Shown here piece after piece: positions 18,259-26,441 of a DNA stretch of 64,000 nucleotides (position 1 is its first letter; each line of letters starts with the position of its first letter). The position numbers and the translations under genes are program-made. The notes beneath the pieces are model-generated. The model was not told the DNA's origin, did not search any database, and was given only the letters and a program-made list of their open reading frames with translations. The stretch lies in NCBI GenBank assembly GCA_036337945.1, contig JAYZDF010000015.1:6850-70849 (forward strand). The letters run 5' to 3'. The DNA comes from JAYZDF01 sp036337945 (GTDB lineage Bacteria; Myxococcota; Kuafuiibacteriia; Kuafuiibacteriales; Kuafuiibacteriaceae).

Positions 18259-18974
18259 TGAGAACCTCTGTCAAACAGCTCGCAGTTGCAGCTTTTTGCC
18301 TTGCAAACGCAGCCTGTATGGAAGGCGCAGGCCCATCCTTACTCACCAGCCCAAAAATCTTGGCTATGCGAGTGCAAACTTCTAGCACCTCAACCAGCAG
18401 TACCTCTAGTGCTTATCTCATAGATGCCGTAGGCCACGAAATAGAAGAGATCACTTATAAGATTTGTGTTTCACCGTGGCTTCCTGATGAACAGGGCGTC
18501 AACTGCTCCAGCCTCGAGTTTCCACTACCACCAGGCCCGGTACCCGATTCGACGTTCATCGACCTCGACGCCTATTCGATACCTGACGATTATCGAGCTC
18601 GACTTGAAACGCTTTATATTCGAGCAGATGATACCAGTGGAAACGTTGTTCCTGCTATTTTCGAATTAGAACTTAATGGGCGAATCGATAATCCTGAACT
18701 GGAGTCGATCTCAATTAATGACGAACCCGCAGAAAACTGGTCACCCGCGGTTGGAGAACATACCGTATCCTTGAACTTTCGTGACGGGTACGATCCTACA
18801 GGTACCATCACGTCTTTTTTTACAACCGAAGGTTCGTTCTCACCCTGGCGATCGTTTGACGGCCTTCCTTCAACTCTTACGATAGAAACGGAACCCGCGA
18901 GCCTCAAAATTTACGTCATTACTCGGAGACCAGGAGAAGGCGTGAGTTGGGTCACTAAGGAAGTACAACAATGA
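18258..18974 (+). CDS. Lipoprotein of the TonB operon, unknown function
   Basis: A 238-residue protein with a lipoprotein signal ending LANAAC. The mature part is beta-rich with a Ser/Thr stretch (STSTSSTSS) and no recognised domain. It starts in the TAATG overlap with tonB and ends in an ATGA overlap with the receptor gene. It is therefore very likely made together with the receptor, and may be a surface-exposed substrate-binding partner. That role is inferred from position only. Confidence 0.8.
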   Translation: MRTSVKQLAVAAFCLANAACMEGAGPSLLTSPKILAMRVQTSSTSTSSTSSAYLIDAVGHEIEEITYKICVSPWLPDEQGVNCSSLEFPLPPGPVPDSTFIDLDAYSIPDDYRARLETLYIRADDTSGNVVPAIFELELNGRIDNPELESISINDEPAENWSPAVGEHTVSLNFRDGYDPTGTITSFFTTEGSFSPWRSFDGLPSTLTIETEPASLKIYVITRRPGEGVSWVTKEVQQ

Positions 18975-21553
18975 GGCGCGGAAATTACCTGCATGTTGCA
19001 GTCCTCGTGATTGCGCTCGGACTGAGTTCGACTGCCTCTGCACAAGAAGCTACAAGTGAAGCCGCCGCAGAACCCAAGAAACCAAGAGTCGTACCTCCAA
19101 AACTTAATTCACAACGGCCGGTCGTAGAATGTGCTGCCCTGCCCTTCGATTCGAAAGAAAAGTTCAAGGTATCTCTAATCGTCTCGACAGAAGGCAGAGC
19201 CGAAGAAATTCAATTGGTGAAAAGTAGCACCACGGCCTGTAGTGATTTGGTCATCAACGCGGTAAAAAGCCTCTCGTTTTCGCCTGCTCTAGTAGATGAA
19301 AAGCCTGCTGCTGTTCGAATTCGATGGACTGTTTTAGTCAAGGGACCGCCGAAGCCGAAGCCGCCGCCGAAACCCACCTCAGATATCGAGGGGAAGTTAC
19401 AGGAACGAGGTAGCCGGCAAGTCTTACCGGGCTTAGTTGTGAAACTATTACCTTATAACGTACAGGCTATCACTGATAAAAACGGTGTCTTCGTATTTGA
19501 GAGTGTTCCTGAAGGCCCTGCTACTTTGCTCGTCCCTTCTTACGACCACGAAGAGTTTCAGATTGAAGTCGAAGTACCTATTCAAGAAAAGCTTGTGCTG
19601 AAATTACAGCCACTACCGAAAAGTAAGTACAGAATCTCAGTAGAACGTCAGCGACCTGACGCAAGTCGAGTGATCGTAAGCGCAAAAGAAGCCGCTGAGA
19701 TCCCGGGAGGTGCCGGTGACCCCGTTAAAGTTATCGAGGTAATGCCTGGAGTGGCTCGGGTTTCAGCGGCCGGACCCAATGCGGGTCAGATCATTGTTCG
19801 TGGCTCCGCTCCGGAAGACACCAAAAACTTTATCGATGGCCTCCCTTCGCCCCAGCTATATCACTTTGGAAATCTCTATTCGATTTTGCAAGAGGTCTAT
19901 ATTGATACTGTCGACTTCCGAACCGGAGGCTTCTCGGTTGAGTATGGCGATGCACTGGGCGGAATTCTCAATCTGACGCTTGCGCCAATCCCCACTGACG
20001 GCTCTCATTTTGAAGCAGACGTGAATGTCTATCACACGTCGATCGCGGGTTCGACGACGGTCGGGGACAAATGGGCTGTCTCAGCTGGTGTTCGCCGGAG
20101 CTACATTGACGCCATCCTGCCAGCCATTCTCGAAGGGTCTGGAGCTGGCGCTGACCTCATCGCGGCGCCGGTCTATTACGACTATCAAGTGAGAGCAGAT
20201 TATAATCCAGACCCTAAGGGGCAACTAAGAATCCTAGCCTATGGCTCGGACGACAAACTCGCTGTCGAATTTGCGGAACCAGCTGCCCAAGACCCACAGA
20301 CGACTGGTTTTGGAATCAATCAAAAAGTTCACCAAATACAGGCGTATTACGAGTATAAATTTAGCCGCGATTTCAACCTCTCCGCTGGAATAACAAGTGG
20401 CTATCAGGGACTTCGCTTTAATATCGGTGAGGACCGAACCTTTAAACTAAGAGTGTGTCCGTTGGTCCTTCGATCCGAATTTGGATATCGGATATCGAAT
20501 AAGTTACGCCTACGTGCCGGCGTATTGGGAAGCACGCAAAATGCAGGTGTAAAACTCAACCTACCCCGACGAGGTAAAGAAGGTCAGGTCGACGATAATG
20601 GAGCCGGCGATGAAGTCTTTAATATCGACGTGATCGCATGGCAAAATCGTTTGGATGCATGGACAGAACTTCAATACAATCCCGTAAAGACCGTGGGTCT
20701 AATCGTAGGCGCTCGCTCGGCGAATTGGCTTGGAAGCTTTAGTGATTCTGCAGCTGAGCCCAGAGTGACCTTGTATTGGCAAGCACTGGAGAATACTCAA
20801 CTGAGCTTTGGTGCTGGTCTCAATTATCAAGCTCCACTTCCCGATGAGACGGCAGACGAGGTTGGGAACCCAGACCTTCTCGCCGAAAGGTCAATTTACA
20901 GTGTCTTGGGGTTGAAGCAACAGTTCAGCGATATTTTCTCCTTCAATTTACAGTTCTTCTCAAAAGAGTTGAGCAGCTTAGTTAGCCCGGTACCATTTGA
21001 CTTCGAGAATCCAAACCAAGTTCCCTATGATAACGAAGCCACAGGCTCAGTCATCGGTGGTGAAATTCTTGCGCAACTTGCGACCGAACGATTTACAGCG
21101 TGGCTCTCGTATAGTCTCTCGCGCTCTGTAAGAACCGACCGTCCAGGCGAACCCGAGAGACTTTTCTCTTTCGACCAAACGCACGTGTTGAGTTTTGTAT
21201 CATCCGTAATCTTCGGAGCAGGATTCAAAGGCGGAGTTCGAGTGCGATATTCAACAGGGAATCCGTTCACGCCTCTCACTACTGGCTATTACGACGCATC
21301 AAGCGACGTTTACGTGCCTCGTCCCGTAGGCTCGCCATTGTCTGCTCGACTCCAAGACTTCTTCGCTCTTGACGTTCGAATCTCTAAGGAATTCCGATTC
21401 GACAACTGGCTACTTGAAACATACTTAGAAGTGAACAATGCAACGAACCGTGAGAACGTCGAAAACGTCGGCTACTCATACGATTATTCAGAAAGGTCAG
21501 ACATTAATGGACTGCCACTGGTCCCATCTTTTGGGCTCAAAGCTGTCTACTAA
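18971..21553 (+). CDS. TonB-dependent receptor with N-terminal TonB_C-like and carboxypeptidase-regulatory-like domains
   Basis: An 860-residue outer-membrane receptor. After a Sec signal ending near 'STASAQEA', residues about 50-125 look like a TonB C-terminal domain ('FKVSLIVSTEGRAEEIQLV', 'VKSLSFSPALVDEKP'). A Pro/Lys linker and a carboxypeptidase-regulatory-like fold (about 137-212) follow, then the plug ('GQIIVRGSAPEDTKNFIDG', 'GGFSVEYGDALGGILNL') and a 22-strand-type barrel ending 'VPSFGLKAVY'. The ligand is unknown. Neighbouring genes supply the energising complex, and a cobalamin-domain regulator follows 16 nt later, which makes a corrinoid ligand conceivable but unproven. Confidence 0.9.
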   Translation: MRRGNYLHVAVLVIALGLSSTASAQEATSEAAAEPKKPRVVPPKLNSQRPVVECAALPFDSKEKFKVSLIVSTEGRAEEIQLVKSSTTACSDLVINAVKSLSFSPALVDEKPAAVRIRWTVLVKGPPKPKPPPKPTSDIEGKLQERGSRQVLPGLVVKLLPYNVQAITDKNGVFVFESVPEGPATLLVPSYDHEEFQIEVEVPIQEKLVLKLQPLPKSKYRISVERQRPDASRVIVSAKEAAEIPGGAGDPVKVIEVMPGVARVSAAGPNAGQIIVRGSAPEDTKNFIDGLPSPQLYHFGNLYSILQEVYIDTVDFRTGGFSVEYGDALGGILNLTLAPIPTDGSHFEADVNVYHTSIAGSTTVGDKWAVSAGVRRSYIDAILPAILEGSGAGADLIAAPVYYDYQVRADYNPDPKGQLRILAYGSDDKLAVEFAEPAAQDPQTTGFGINQKVHQIQAYYEYKFSRDFNLSAGITSGYQGLRFNIGEDRTFKLRVCPLVLRSEFGYRISNKLRLRAGVLGSTQNAGVKLNLPRRGKEGQVDDNGAGDEVFNIDVIAWQNRLDAWTELQYNPVKTVGLIVGARSANWLGSFSDSAAEPRVTLYWQALENTQLSFGAGLNYQAPLPDETADEVGNPDLLAERSIYSVLGLKQQFSDIFSFNLQFFSKELSSLVSPVPFDFENPNQVPYDNEATGSVIGGEILAQLATERFTAWLSYSLSRSVRTDRPGEPERLFSFDQTHVLSFVSSVIFGAGFKGGVRVRYSTGNPFTPLTTGYYDASSDVYVPRPVGSPLSARLQDFFALDVRISKEFRFDNWLLETYLEVNNATNRENVENVGYSYDYSERSDINGLPLVPSFGLKAVY

Positions 21554-21569
21554 ACATACCGGGGGAAAG

Positions 21570-22388
21570 ATGACGAAACTACTTACAACATCGGAAGCCG
21601 CTAAACTTGCTGGCGTAGCGCCATCGAGTATCAAGCGATGGGCAGAACAAAACGTGCTCCCTTGCGTGAGAACAGCGGGCGGGCATCGTCGGTTCGAACT
21701 GAAAACGTTACAGGAATTTTTAGATAAACAAAGCCCCGCAAATACCAGTCCAACAGACCACGACGAATTCATTGAACTGATGATCGCCGGTAAGGAAAAA
21801 TCCGTTGTCTCGAAACTTTATGCCCTACTAGAGGACCTCAACGCTTGGTGCCACGTTGCAGACGCAATGGAGCCTGTTCTTGCAAAACTTGGAACACTTT
21901 GGGCAAGCGGTGAGATTAGCGTAGGGCAAGAGCATATGGCGTCGGAGACATTGTCTCGCTCCATAATCCACGTCACATCGGCACTGCCAGCAGCAGGGCA
22001 GCCAAGAAAGTGTTTACTGGCAGTCGCCGAAGGCGACGACCATGAACTAGGACTTCGACTCGCGGATTTGTGCGTTCGGGCAAGACAATGGAAACCGGTA
22101 TGGTTGGGTCGATATACAAGTACAGAGATTCTTATAGAGCACTTAGGTTCCGAAAAATGCGACTTGGTTGCACTTTCTGCTTCACGATATTCTATCGATG
22201 CGGACACTCTCAATGGAATAACGAAACGACTCGAAGAAGCCTGTCGAACGCACGATGCTCAACTTGTTCTCGGTGGAAGTGGGTCTTGGCCAATGAATCT
22301 GAACTACGCCAAACGCATACGCAGCTTTTCAGAATTTGATGGAATTTTGGGCGCAAGAGAGAAAATGAGTAACTCATCTTCTATTTGA
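21570..22388 (+). CDS. MerR-type regulator with CarH-like cobalamin-binding domain
   Basis: A 272-residue protein. The start at 21570 is preceded by GGGGGAAAG. It has an N-terminal MerR/excisionase-type winged helix (residues 4-52, 'TTSEAAKLAGVAPSSIKRW', 'AGGHRRF'). A four-helix cap contains W111-x9-E121-H122, the CarH/MeH cap motif. A Rossmann-type B12 domain follows with D156-x-H158-x-x-G161, the lower-axial histidine motif, at a spacing matching known CarH proteins. In CarH the residue after this Trp is a His that ligates cobalt after light exposure; here it is Ala112. It probably senses adenosyl- or another cobalamin to control transcription, possibly of the TonB operon it ends. Light sensing is uncertain. 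Confidence 0.85.
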   Translation: MTKLLTTSEAAKLAGVAPSSIKRWAEQNVLPCVRTAGGHRRFELKTLQEFLDKQSPANTSPTDHDEFIELMIAGKEKSVVSKLYALLEDLNAWCHVADAMEPVLAKLGTLWASGEISVGQEHMASETLSRSIIHVTSALPAAGQPRKCLLAVAEGDDHELGLRLADLCVRARQWKPVWLGRYTSTEILIEHLGSEKCDLVALSASRYSIDADTLNGITKRLEEACRTHDAQLVLGGSGSWPMNLNYAKRIRSFSEFDGILGAREKMSNSSSI

Positions 22389-22396
22389 TTTCTCTT

Positions 22397-23440
22397 CTAA
22401 AACCCCGGGATGTCTTGGATGACTGCAACCCCAAGATTAAAGCTGTCCGTAGCAGCCGTGTTCACGCCCCAAGCACGGCGATAATACGACGCCGAAAACT
22501 CAATATAGCGACCGACGCGTACAATTGCGCCAGCACCAACGTCAAGGAAGCTCGGATTAAGGGTCACTTCTCGCAGCAGAAGGTTATCAGTTCCACCATA
22601 GTCTTTAGCGGCTACGTTTGGGTCAACAGCCGCCACACTGATACCGATAATTCGGCCTTTTTGGGTCGCATAAGCCAGATTCGCCGATGCAAAAACGAGA
22701 ACACTTTTACTAAGACGTTGACCAATCTTCATCATTGCCAATGCTTGATCTCCTACATCCGCAAGACGCAAGTTATAACCAAGATTCGCCCTAACAAAAG
22801 TGCCTGTCCGATAAGCATGGCCGAAGAGCATGCTTATAGATGCATCAAGTTGCCCGTCCCCAAGAGTGACATCATCTTGAACGTTCTCAGGTCGAACATA
22901 TTGTCCGACATTTTCCGCAAAAGACGCAATGGAGGTTGGACGCTCTCCGAATGTACCAGCGGGAGCGTTATAACCAGTCGGAGTTTTCAATCGGATTTCG
23001 GTGGCCATCGCAAAGGGCCGCACAAACCAACGAAATCGGGTTGCTAAATTGAAGTCACCAACTCCGACGACAGTTTTATTCAACTCAATCACATTCTCTT
23101 GGTAGTAGTCGAGAGAACTTACGTCTGAATCTTCGGGCTGTGGAACCAAGAGAACTGAATCTGATTGATATGAAACAACCGAGAAAGGCAAAGAGAGCTC
23201 AAACTCTAGCCAATCGGTAAAACCAATTCGAGCATATGCACTCATCCCAGCCGAATCATATTGTCCTCGGAGAGGAAACTTTCGTGCGGCCCCTTCATCA
23301 AAGAACTCTGAATCGGCCGCTTGATGGTTGAAGTTTGTACCAAACACAAATCTTCCCTGAGGGAGCGTCCACGGAGAAGCTTCAGCAATAGAGTTCGAAC
23401 ATAAAAGTAAAGCTAGGCCTAAGCTGTATTTCGTTTTCAT
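22397..23440 (-). CDS. Outer-membrane beta-barrel-like protein, unknown function
   Basis: A 347-residue protein with a Sec signal (cleavage after 'SIAEA'). The mature part is rich in alternating aromatic/polar strands ('YARIGFTDWLEFELSLPFSV', 'YIEFSASYYRRAWGV'), as in transporter-like or MetA-type outer-membrane barrels. GGAAGAAGA precedes the ATG. It lies 8 nt downstream of the Ser/Thr kinase stop on the same strand, so the two are probably co-transcribed. It is convergent with the CarH-like gene. Confidence 0.75.
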   Translation of the reverse strand: MKTKYSLGLALLLCSNSIAEASPWTLPQGRFVFGTNFNHQAADSEFFDEGAARKFPLRGQYDSAGMSAYARIGFTDWLEFELSLPFSVVSYQSDSVLLVPQPEDSDVSSLDYYQENVIELNKTVVGVGDFNLATRFRWFVRPFAMATEIRLKTPTGYNAPAGTFGERPTSIASFAENVGQYVRPENVQDDVTLGDGQLDASISMLFGHAYRTGTFVRANLGYNLRLADVGDQALAMMKIGQRLSKSVLVFASANLAYATQKGRIIGISVAAVDPNVAAKDYGGTDNLLLREVTLNPSFLDVGAGAIVRVGRYIEFSASYYRRAWGVNTAATDSFNLGVAVIQDIPGF

Positions 23441-23448
23441 TCTTCTTC

Positions 23449-25401
23449 CTAAAAAGAGAAAAACTCTTCCTGATCTGAGGATTCGTCTTTCGGTTTTTGT
23501 TCCTTAGTTTTTGAGCCCTCCGGCTCAGCCACGGTCTTCTTCGTAGCTTTCGGGTTCTGTTTCACTGATTTTTTCTCAACCGTCGTGTTAGGTTTTTCGC
23601 TCTCATTTTGAGCAGAGGTTTTATCTAGTTGCTGCGGTGTCTTAGTCTCCTGCATTTCGACATTTGCTGCAGGCGATTTATCCGCATTTTCTGTTGCGGC
23701 GGTTTCTGTTGGCTTTTCAGCGGCTGAATCAATCGTATCGCCAGAAGAGATTTGCTCCTTAGCAACGTCCTGATTTAGCTCTGTATCCTTCTCCGTTTTC
23801 ATTTTCCTCGTCATCGGAGAAGGCATTATCTTCGATTTCCTAATCTCAGGGATTCGTTTCGAGTTACTCCGAACCTTCCGAGAAGTTTTCGTCGGAGCTA
23901 AGATTTTGTTTTCAGCATTATTCGTTTTGACTGTCTTCAGTGCTGGTCTTGACGAGTCCTCATTTGTTGATTCAACCTCCGCGTTTGGTAAGGAATTTTC
24001 ATTGGAATCTTTCTTTCGGCTGTTAGAGAGAATATCTGGCTGAATCTTGTTTAGCTCAACTGGCTCAGATGTGACCTGTTGTAAAGAGAACTGATAGTAA
24101 CCAATGCCCAGCACTACGGCCAGCACTAAGGCTGCGGCCAAAGACAGCATTCCTGTTTGTTTGTCTAACTGTTTTGGTTCCTGAGTTACAGTTGCCTGGG
24201 GAAGTTGTGTAGGTAAAGTGCTCGGCCGCTGAAGGGCTGACTCTCGTCTTTGGAACTTCTTTGCTTTTGGAAGCCTCACCACATTTCCAGAAGAAGAAAC
24301 ATGAATCAAATCACCCGTTGTAGAAGAGGGAGAAGAATCTGAGGCATCTTTCATCTCGCGAATATCACCGGTCGACTGTTCAGGCGGAATTTCTTGTTCG
24401 GAAGCATTACGCGATTGAGTAGACGAGTCTTGGTCATGGCCCTGAGGTGCACGCGCAAAGTTTGTGTCAATCGGAGAAGCAGGTAACTCTCGAGGAGACA
24501 CGAACAAAACACTGAGTTCCGTTGAGGTCTCTGTCAGTCGAGTCCATGTACTCTCATCCGCTATGAGACGCTCAAGCTCATCCCTCAGCGTCAAGGCATC
24601 AAGGCTCCGCTCTTCAGGTGCTTTTTGAAGGCAAATTTCGACCAGCTCAATGAGTCGCGATGGAATTTCAGGCCGAGGGGCGATTGGCTCGTGCGGAGTC
24701 GCACAGGCCTTTAGTACAATATCGTAGGAGCTTTCGCCCATGAATGGCGGGTGTCCTGAGATTAACCAATACAGAATCACACCCACGGACCAAATATCCG
24801 TTCTATAAGTTATACTCGCGGTCGCTCGGGCTTGTTCGGGCGACATATAATAAGGCGTTCCGATACTGACTTCACCCATCGTAGCAGACGGCTTGTTTTG
24901 TTCTTTCGCTATTCCGAAATCGAGAAGCTTCACTCTCTCGCTCCCGTCACGAAGTGTTTCAATGAAAATATTTTCCGGTTTCACATCTCGGTGAATCACG
25001 GAGGAACTGTGCGCAGCACTAAGTGCATCTAACAGCTCGTAAATAACGAGCAGGCTGTGTCCAAGGGAAATGCGTCCGTCTGAGACCCGAGCTCCGAAGG
25101 TTTCACCCTCCAAAAATTCCATTGCGAGATAATATCTGCATGAGTTTTCATCGAAACCTGCGTCATGAATCTGCGTTATACCGGGGTGTCCTATTCGTGA
25201 TGCTGCGGTTGCTTCACGGTTAAAGCGCTGCAACCAAACTTCACTGTCGTTAACTTCTCGAGTGAGTAGCTTTACTGCTACTCGCTCTTCAGTCACGAGG
25301 TGACGACCCTCATAGACTTCGCCCATCGCCCCCGCTCCAATTTTTGAGAGTAGTTGATACTTACCAACAATCAACTTCTCCCGATTGGCTTCTTGATTCA
25401 T
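23449..25401 (-). CDS. Membrane-anchored Ser/Thr protein kinase (PknB-like)
   Basis: A 650-residue protein. The kinase domain spans about 14-285, with Gly-loop 'IGAGAMGEVYEG', catalytic Lys44, HRD at 137-139 followed by VKPEN, DFG at 161-163, and 'GTPYYMSPEQA' in the activation loop, all intact. A linker leads to one TM helix (417-438). The remaining ~210 residues are strongly charged and Lys/Glu/Ser/Thr-rich, apparently disordered and placed outside the membrane, without PASTA repeats. The gene starts at ATG 25401 after AAGGGACAGAG. Its partner is likely the barrel gene 8 nt downstream. Such kinases are abundant in Myxococcota. Confidence 0.92.
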   Translation of the reverse strand: MNQEANREKLIVGKYQLLSKIGAGAMGEVYEGRHLVTEERVAVKLLTREVNDSEVWLQRFNREATAASRIGHPGITQIHDAGFDENSCRYYLAMEFLEGETFGARVSDGRISLGHSLLVIYELLDALSAAHSSSVIHRDVKPENIFIETLRDGSERVKLLDFGIAKEQNKPSATMGEVSIGTPYYMSPEQARATASITYRTDIWSVGVILYWLISGHPPFMGESSYDIVLKACATPHEPIAPRPEIPSRLIELVEICLQKAPEERSLDALTLRDELERLIADESTWTRLTETSTELSVLFVSPRELPASPIDTNFARAPQGHDQDSSTQSRNASEQEIPPEQSTGDIREMKDASDSSPSSTTGDLIHVSSSGNVVRLPKAKKFQRRESALQRPSTLPTQLPQATVTQEPKQLDKQTGMLSLAAALVLAVVLGIGYYQFSLQQVTSEPVELNKIQPDILSNSRKKDSNENSLPNAEVESTNEDSSRPALKTVKTNNAENKILAPTKTSRKVRSNSKRIPEIRKSKIMPSPMTRKMKTEKDTELNQDVAKEQISSGDTIDSAAEKPTETAATENADKSPAANVEMQETKTPQQLDKTSAQNESEKPNTTVEKKSVKQNPKATKKTVAEPEGSKTKEQKPKDESSDQEEFFSF

Positions 25402-25490
25402 CTCTGTCCCTTGAAACTCTCTTTACCGTTCACGTCATTACAGACCAAAGGGCTGATTGGATACTGTGGCGCGACTATGACTCCCAGCGC

Positions 25491-26273
25491 CTAAATGATA
25501 CGTCTTCGTCTTAGTAAAAGAAAATAAATGGCGAACAATAACGGCCAATTCTCTATTCCACTGACGTTTTGGCAACCACCCGAGGACGTGTCCTTCTCCA
25601 GACAGGCAATATCCTCGGGTTCGACGATCACCCCCTCTTCGTGAAATGTTTGGGTCTTTTCAATCCAATAGGACGCAAGAGCAAAATCATCTTCAGAGAA
25701 GTCTTCAGTTTCGCCTATAGCGACCCAAAGTTTGCCAGATGTGTTGTCTGGGAACCACGCAACTACGTAGCCCTGGCCCGCCTGAGGCAAAGTCAAATGC
25801 GATTCATGCATGATCCAAGATTTCGTGCCGGTAAAAAACTCGAAGAATGGACGACCTTCAGAGACCTCGGAGGTGTCGAACACCTCGACGCCAAAGCCTT
25901 CAGGCAGTGCGAATGGCAGAGGAGTAGAGGCCTGAGACACGGAGGGGAGCCCAGGAGCCATGACAGCTATTGTTGGACGACGTTCCCGAAGCCTTTCTAG
26001 CTGAGGAACGCCGAGCTGCACGAAAAGCTGTTGTCCCGGCTGAGTGGACGTAAATGTGAGCCAGGTCTGGGATGACTCGCAGGTGTTTTCTTTGTACAGA
26101 ACCATCGAAATATCAATATTATCAATAGCATGCGCAGTTTTCAGCTCTCCGTTACCCCCATCAGCGTAGGACGGCTTATGGGCCCAAACCTCGGCGCTGT
26201 TCATATCGAAGAAACCCGTAAGTAAGACGAGCTGTATACAAAGAGAAGATCCGACGGCGACACGCATATTCAA
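25491..26273 (-). CDS. Secreted protein with MYXO-CTERM-like C-terminal tail
   Basis: A 260-residue protein of unknown function. The N-terminus has a signal-like hydrophobic stretch (start TTG 26273 or ATG 26267). The body is beta-rich with 'WLTFTSTQPGQQLFVQLGVP'. The end has 'SSGGCQN', a ~12-residue hydrophobic helix ('WPLLFAIYFLLL') and RRRR. That order of Cys, TM and Arg cluster is the layout of MYXO-CTERM/myxosortase substrates, so it is probably anchored on the cell surface. No function can be assigned. Confidence 0.75.
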   Translation of the reverse strand: MNMRVAVGSSLCIQLVLLTGFFDMNSAEVWAHKPSYADGGNGELKTAHAIDNIDISMVLYKENTCESSQTWLTFTSTQPGQQLFVQLGVPQLERLRERRPTIAVMAPGLPSVSQASTPLPFALPEGFGVEVFDTSEVSEGRPFFEFFTGTKSWIMHESHLTLPQAGQGYVVAWFPDNTSGKLWVAIGETEDFSEDDFALASYWIEKTQTFHEEGVIVEPEDIACLEKDTSSGGCQNVSGIENWPLLFAIYFLLLRRRRII

Positions 26274-26373
26274 CTCGTGAAACCCGTACCATGAAAAAGC
26301 AACGAAGAAACAAACGGCTTGACGAAAACGGACCTAAATTTTTTCAGCCTCCCTGTATGGTGTTTTTCGGCTC

Positions 26374-26432
26374 GGCTCCGGGAGTGAACTGGGAGCCACA
26401 TTTGCAAGATTTCGCACCAGCTGATAGCTGGT
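26374..26432 (+). promoter_or_regulatory. Two hairpins in the leader of the abgT-like gene
   Basis: GGCTCC (26374-26379) pairs with GGAGCC (26392-26397), and ACCAGCT (26416-26422) pairs with AGCTGGT (26426-26432) around a 3-nt loop. The second hairpin ends 9 nt before the ATG at 26442, where a ribosome site would be expected and none is evident. It may control translation. It does not match any riboswitch consensus I know. Confidence 0.35.
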
Positions 26433-26441
26433 TTCCCTAAG

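Noticed and set aside
22385..23047. Long plus-strand frame of 220 codons
   Set aside because: It lies antisense to the outer-membrane barrel gene, has no ribosome site and its translation is basic and shows no family motif; the minus-strand frame has a signal peptide and ordered strands.
25569..26000. 143-codon plus-strand frame
   Set aside because: Antisense shadow of the MYXO-CTERM-like protein gene, with no start signal or motif.
26374..26441. THF riboswitch before the abgT-like gene
   Set aside because: The hairpins lack the conserved core and length of the THF class as I know it; kept only as an undefined leader structure.
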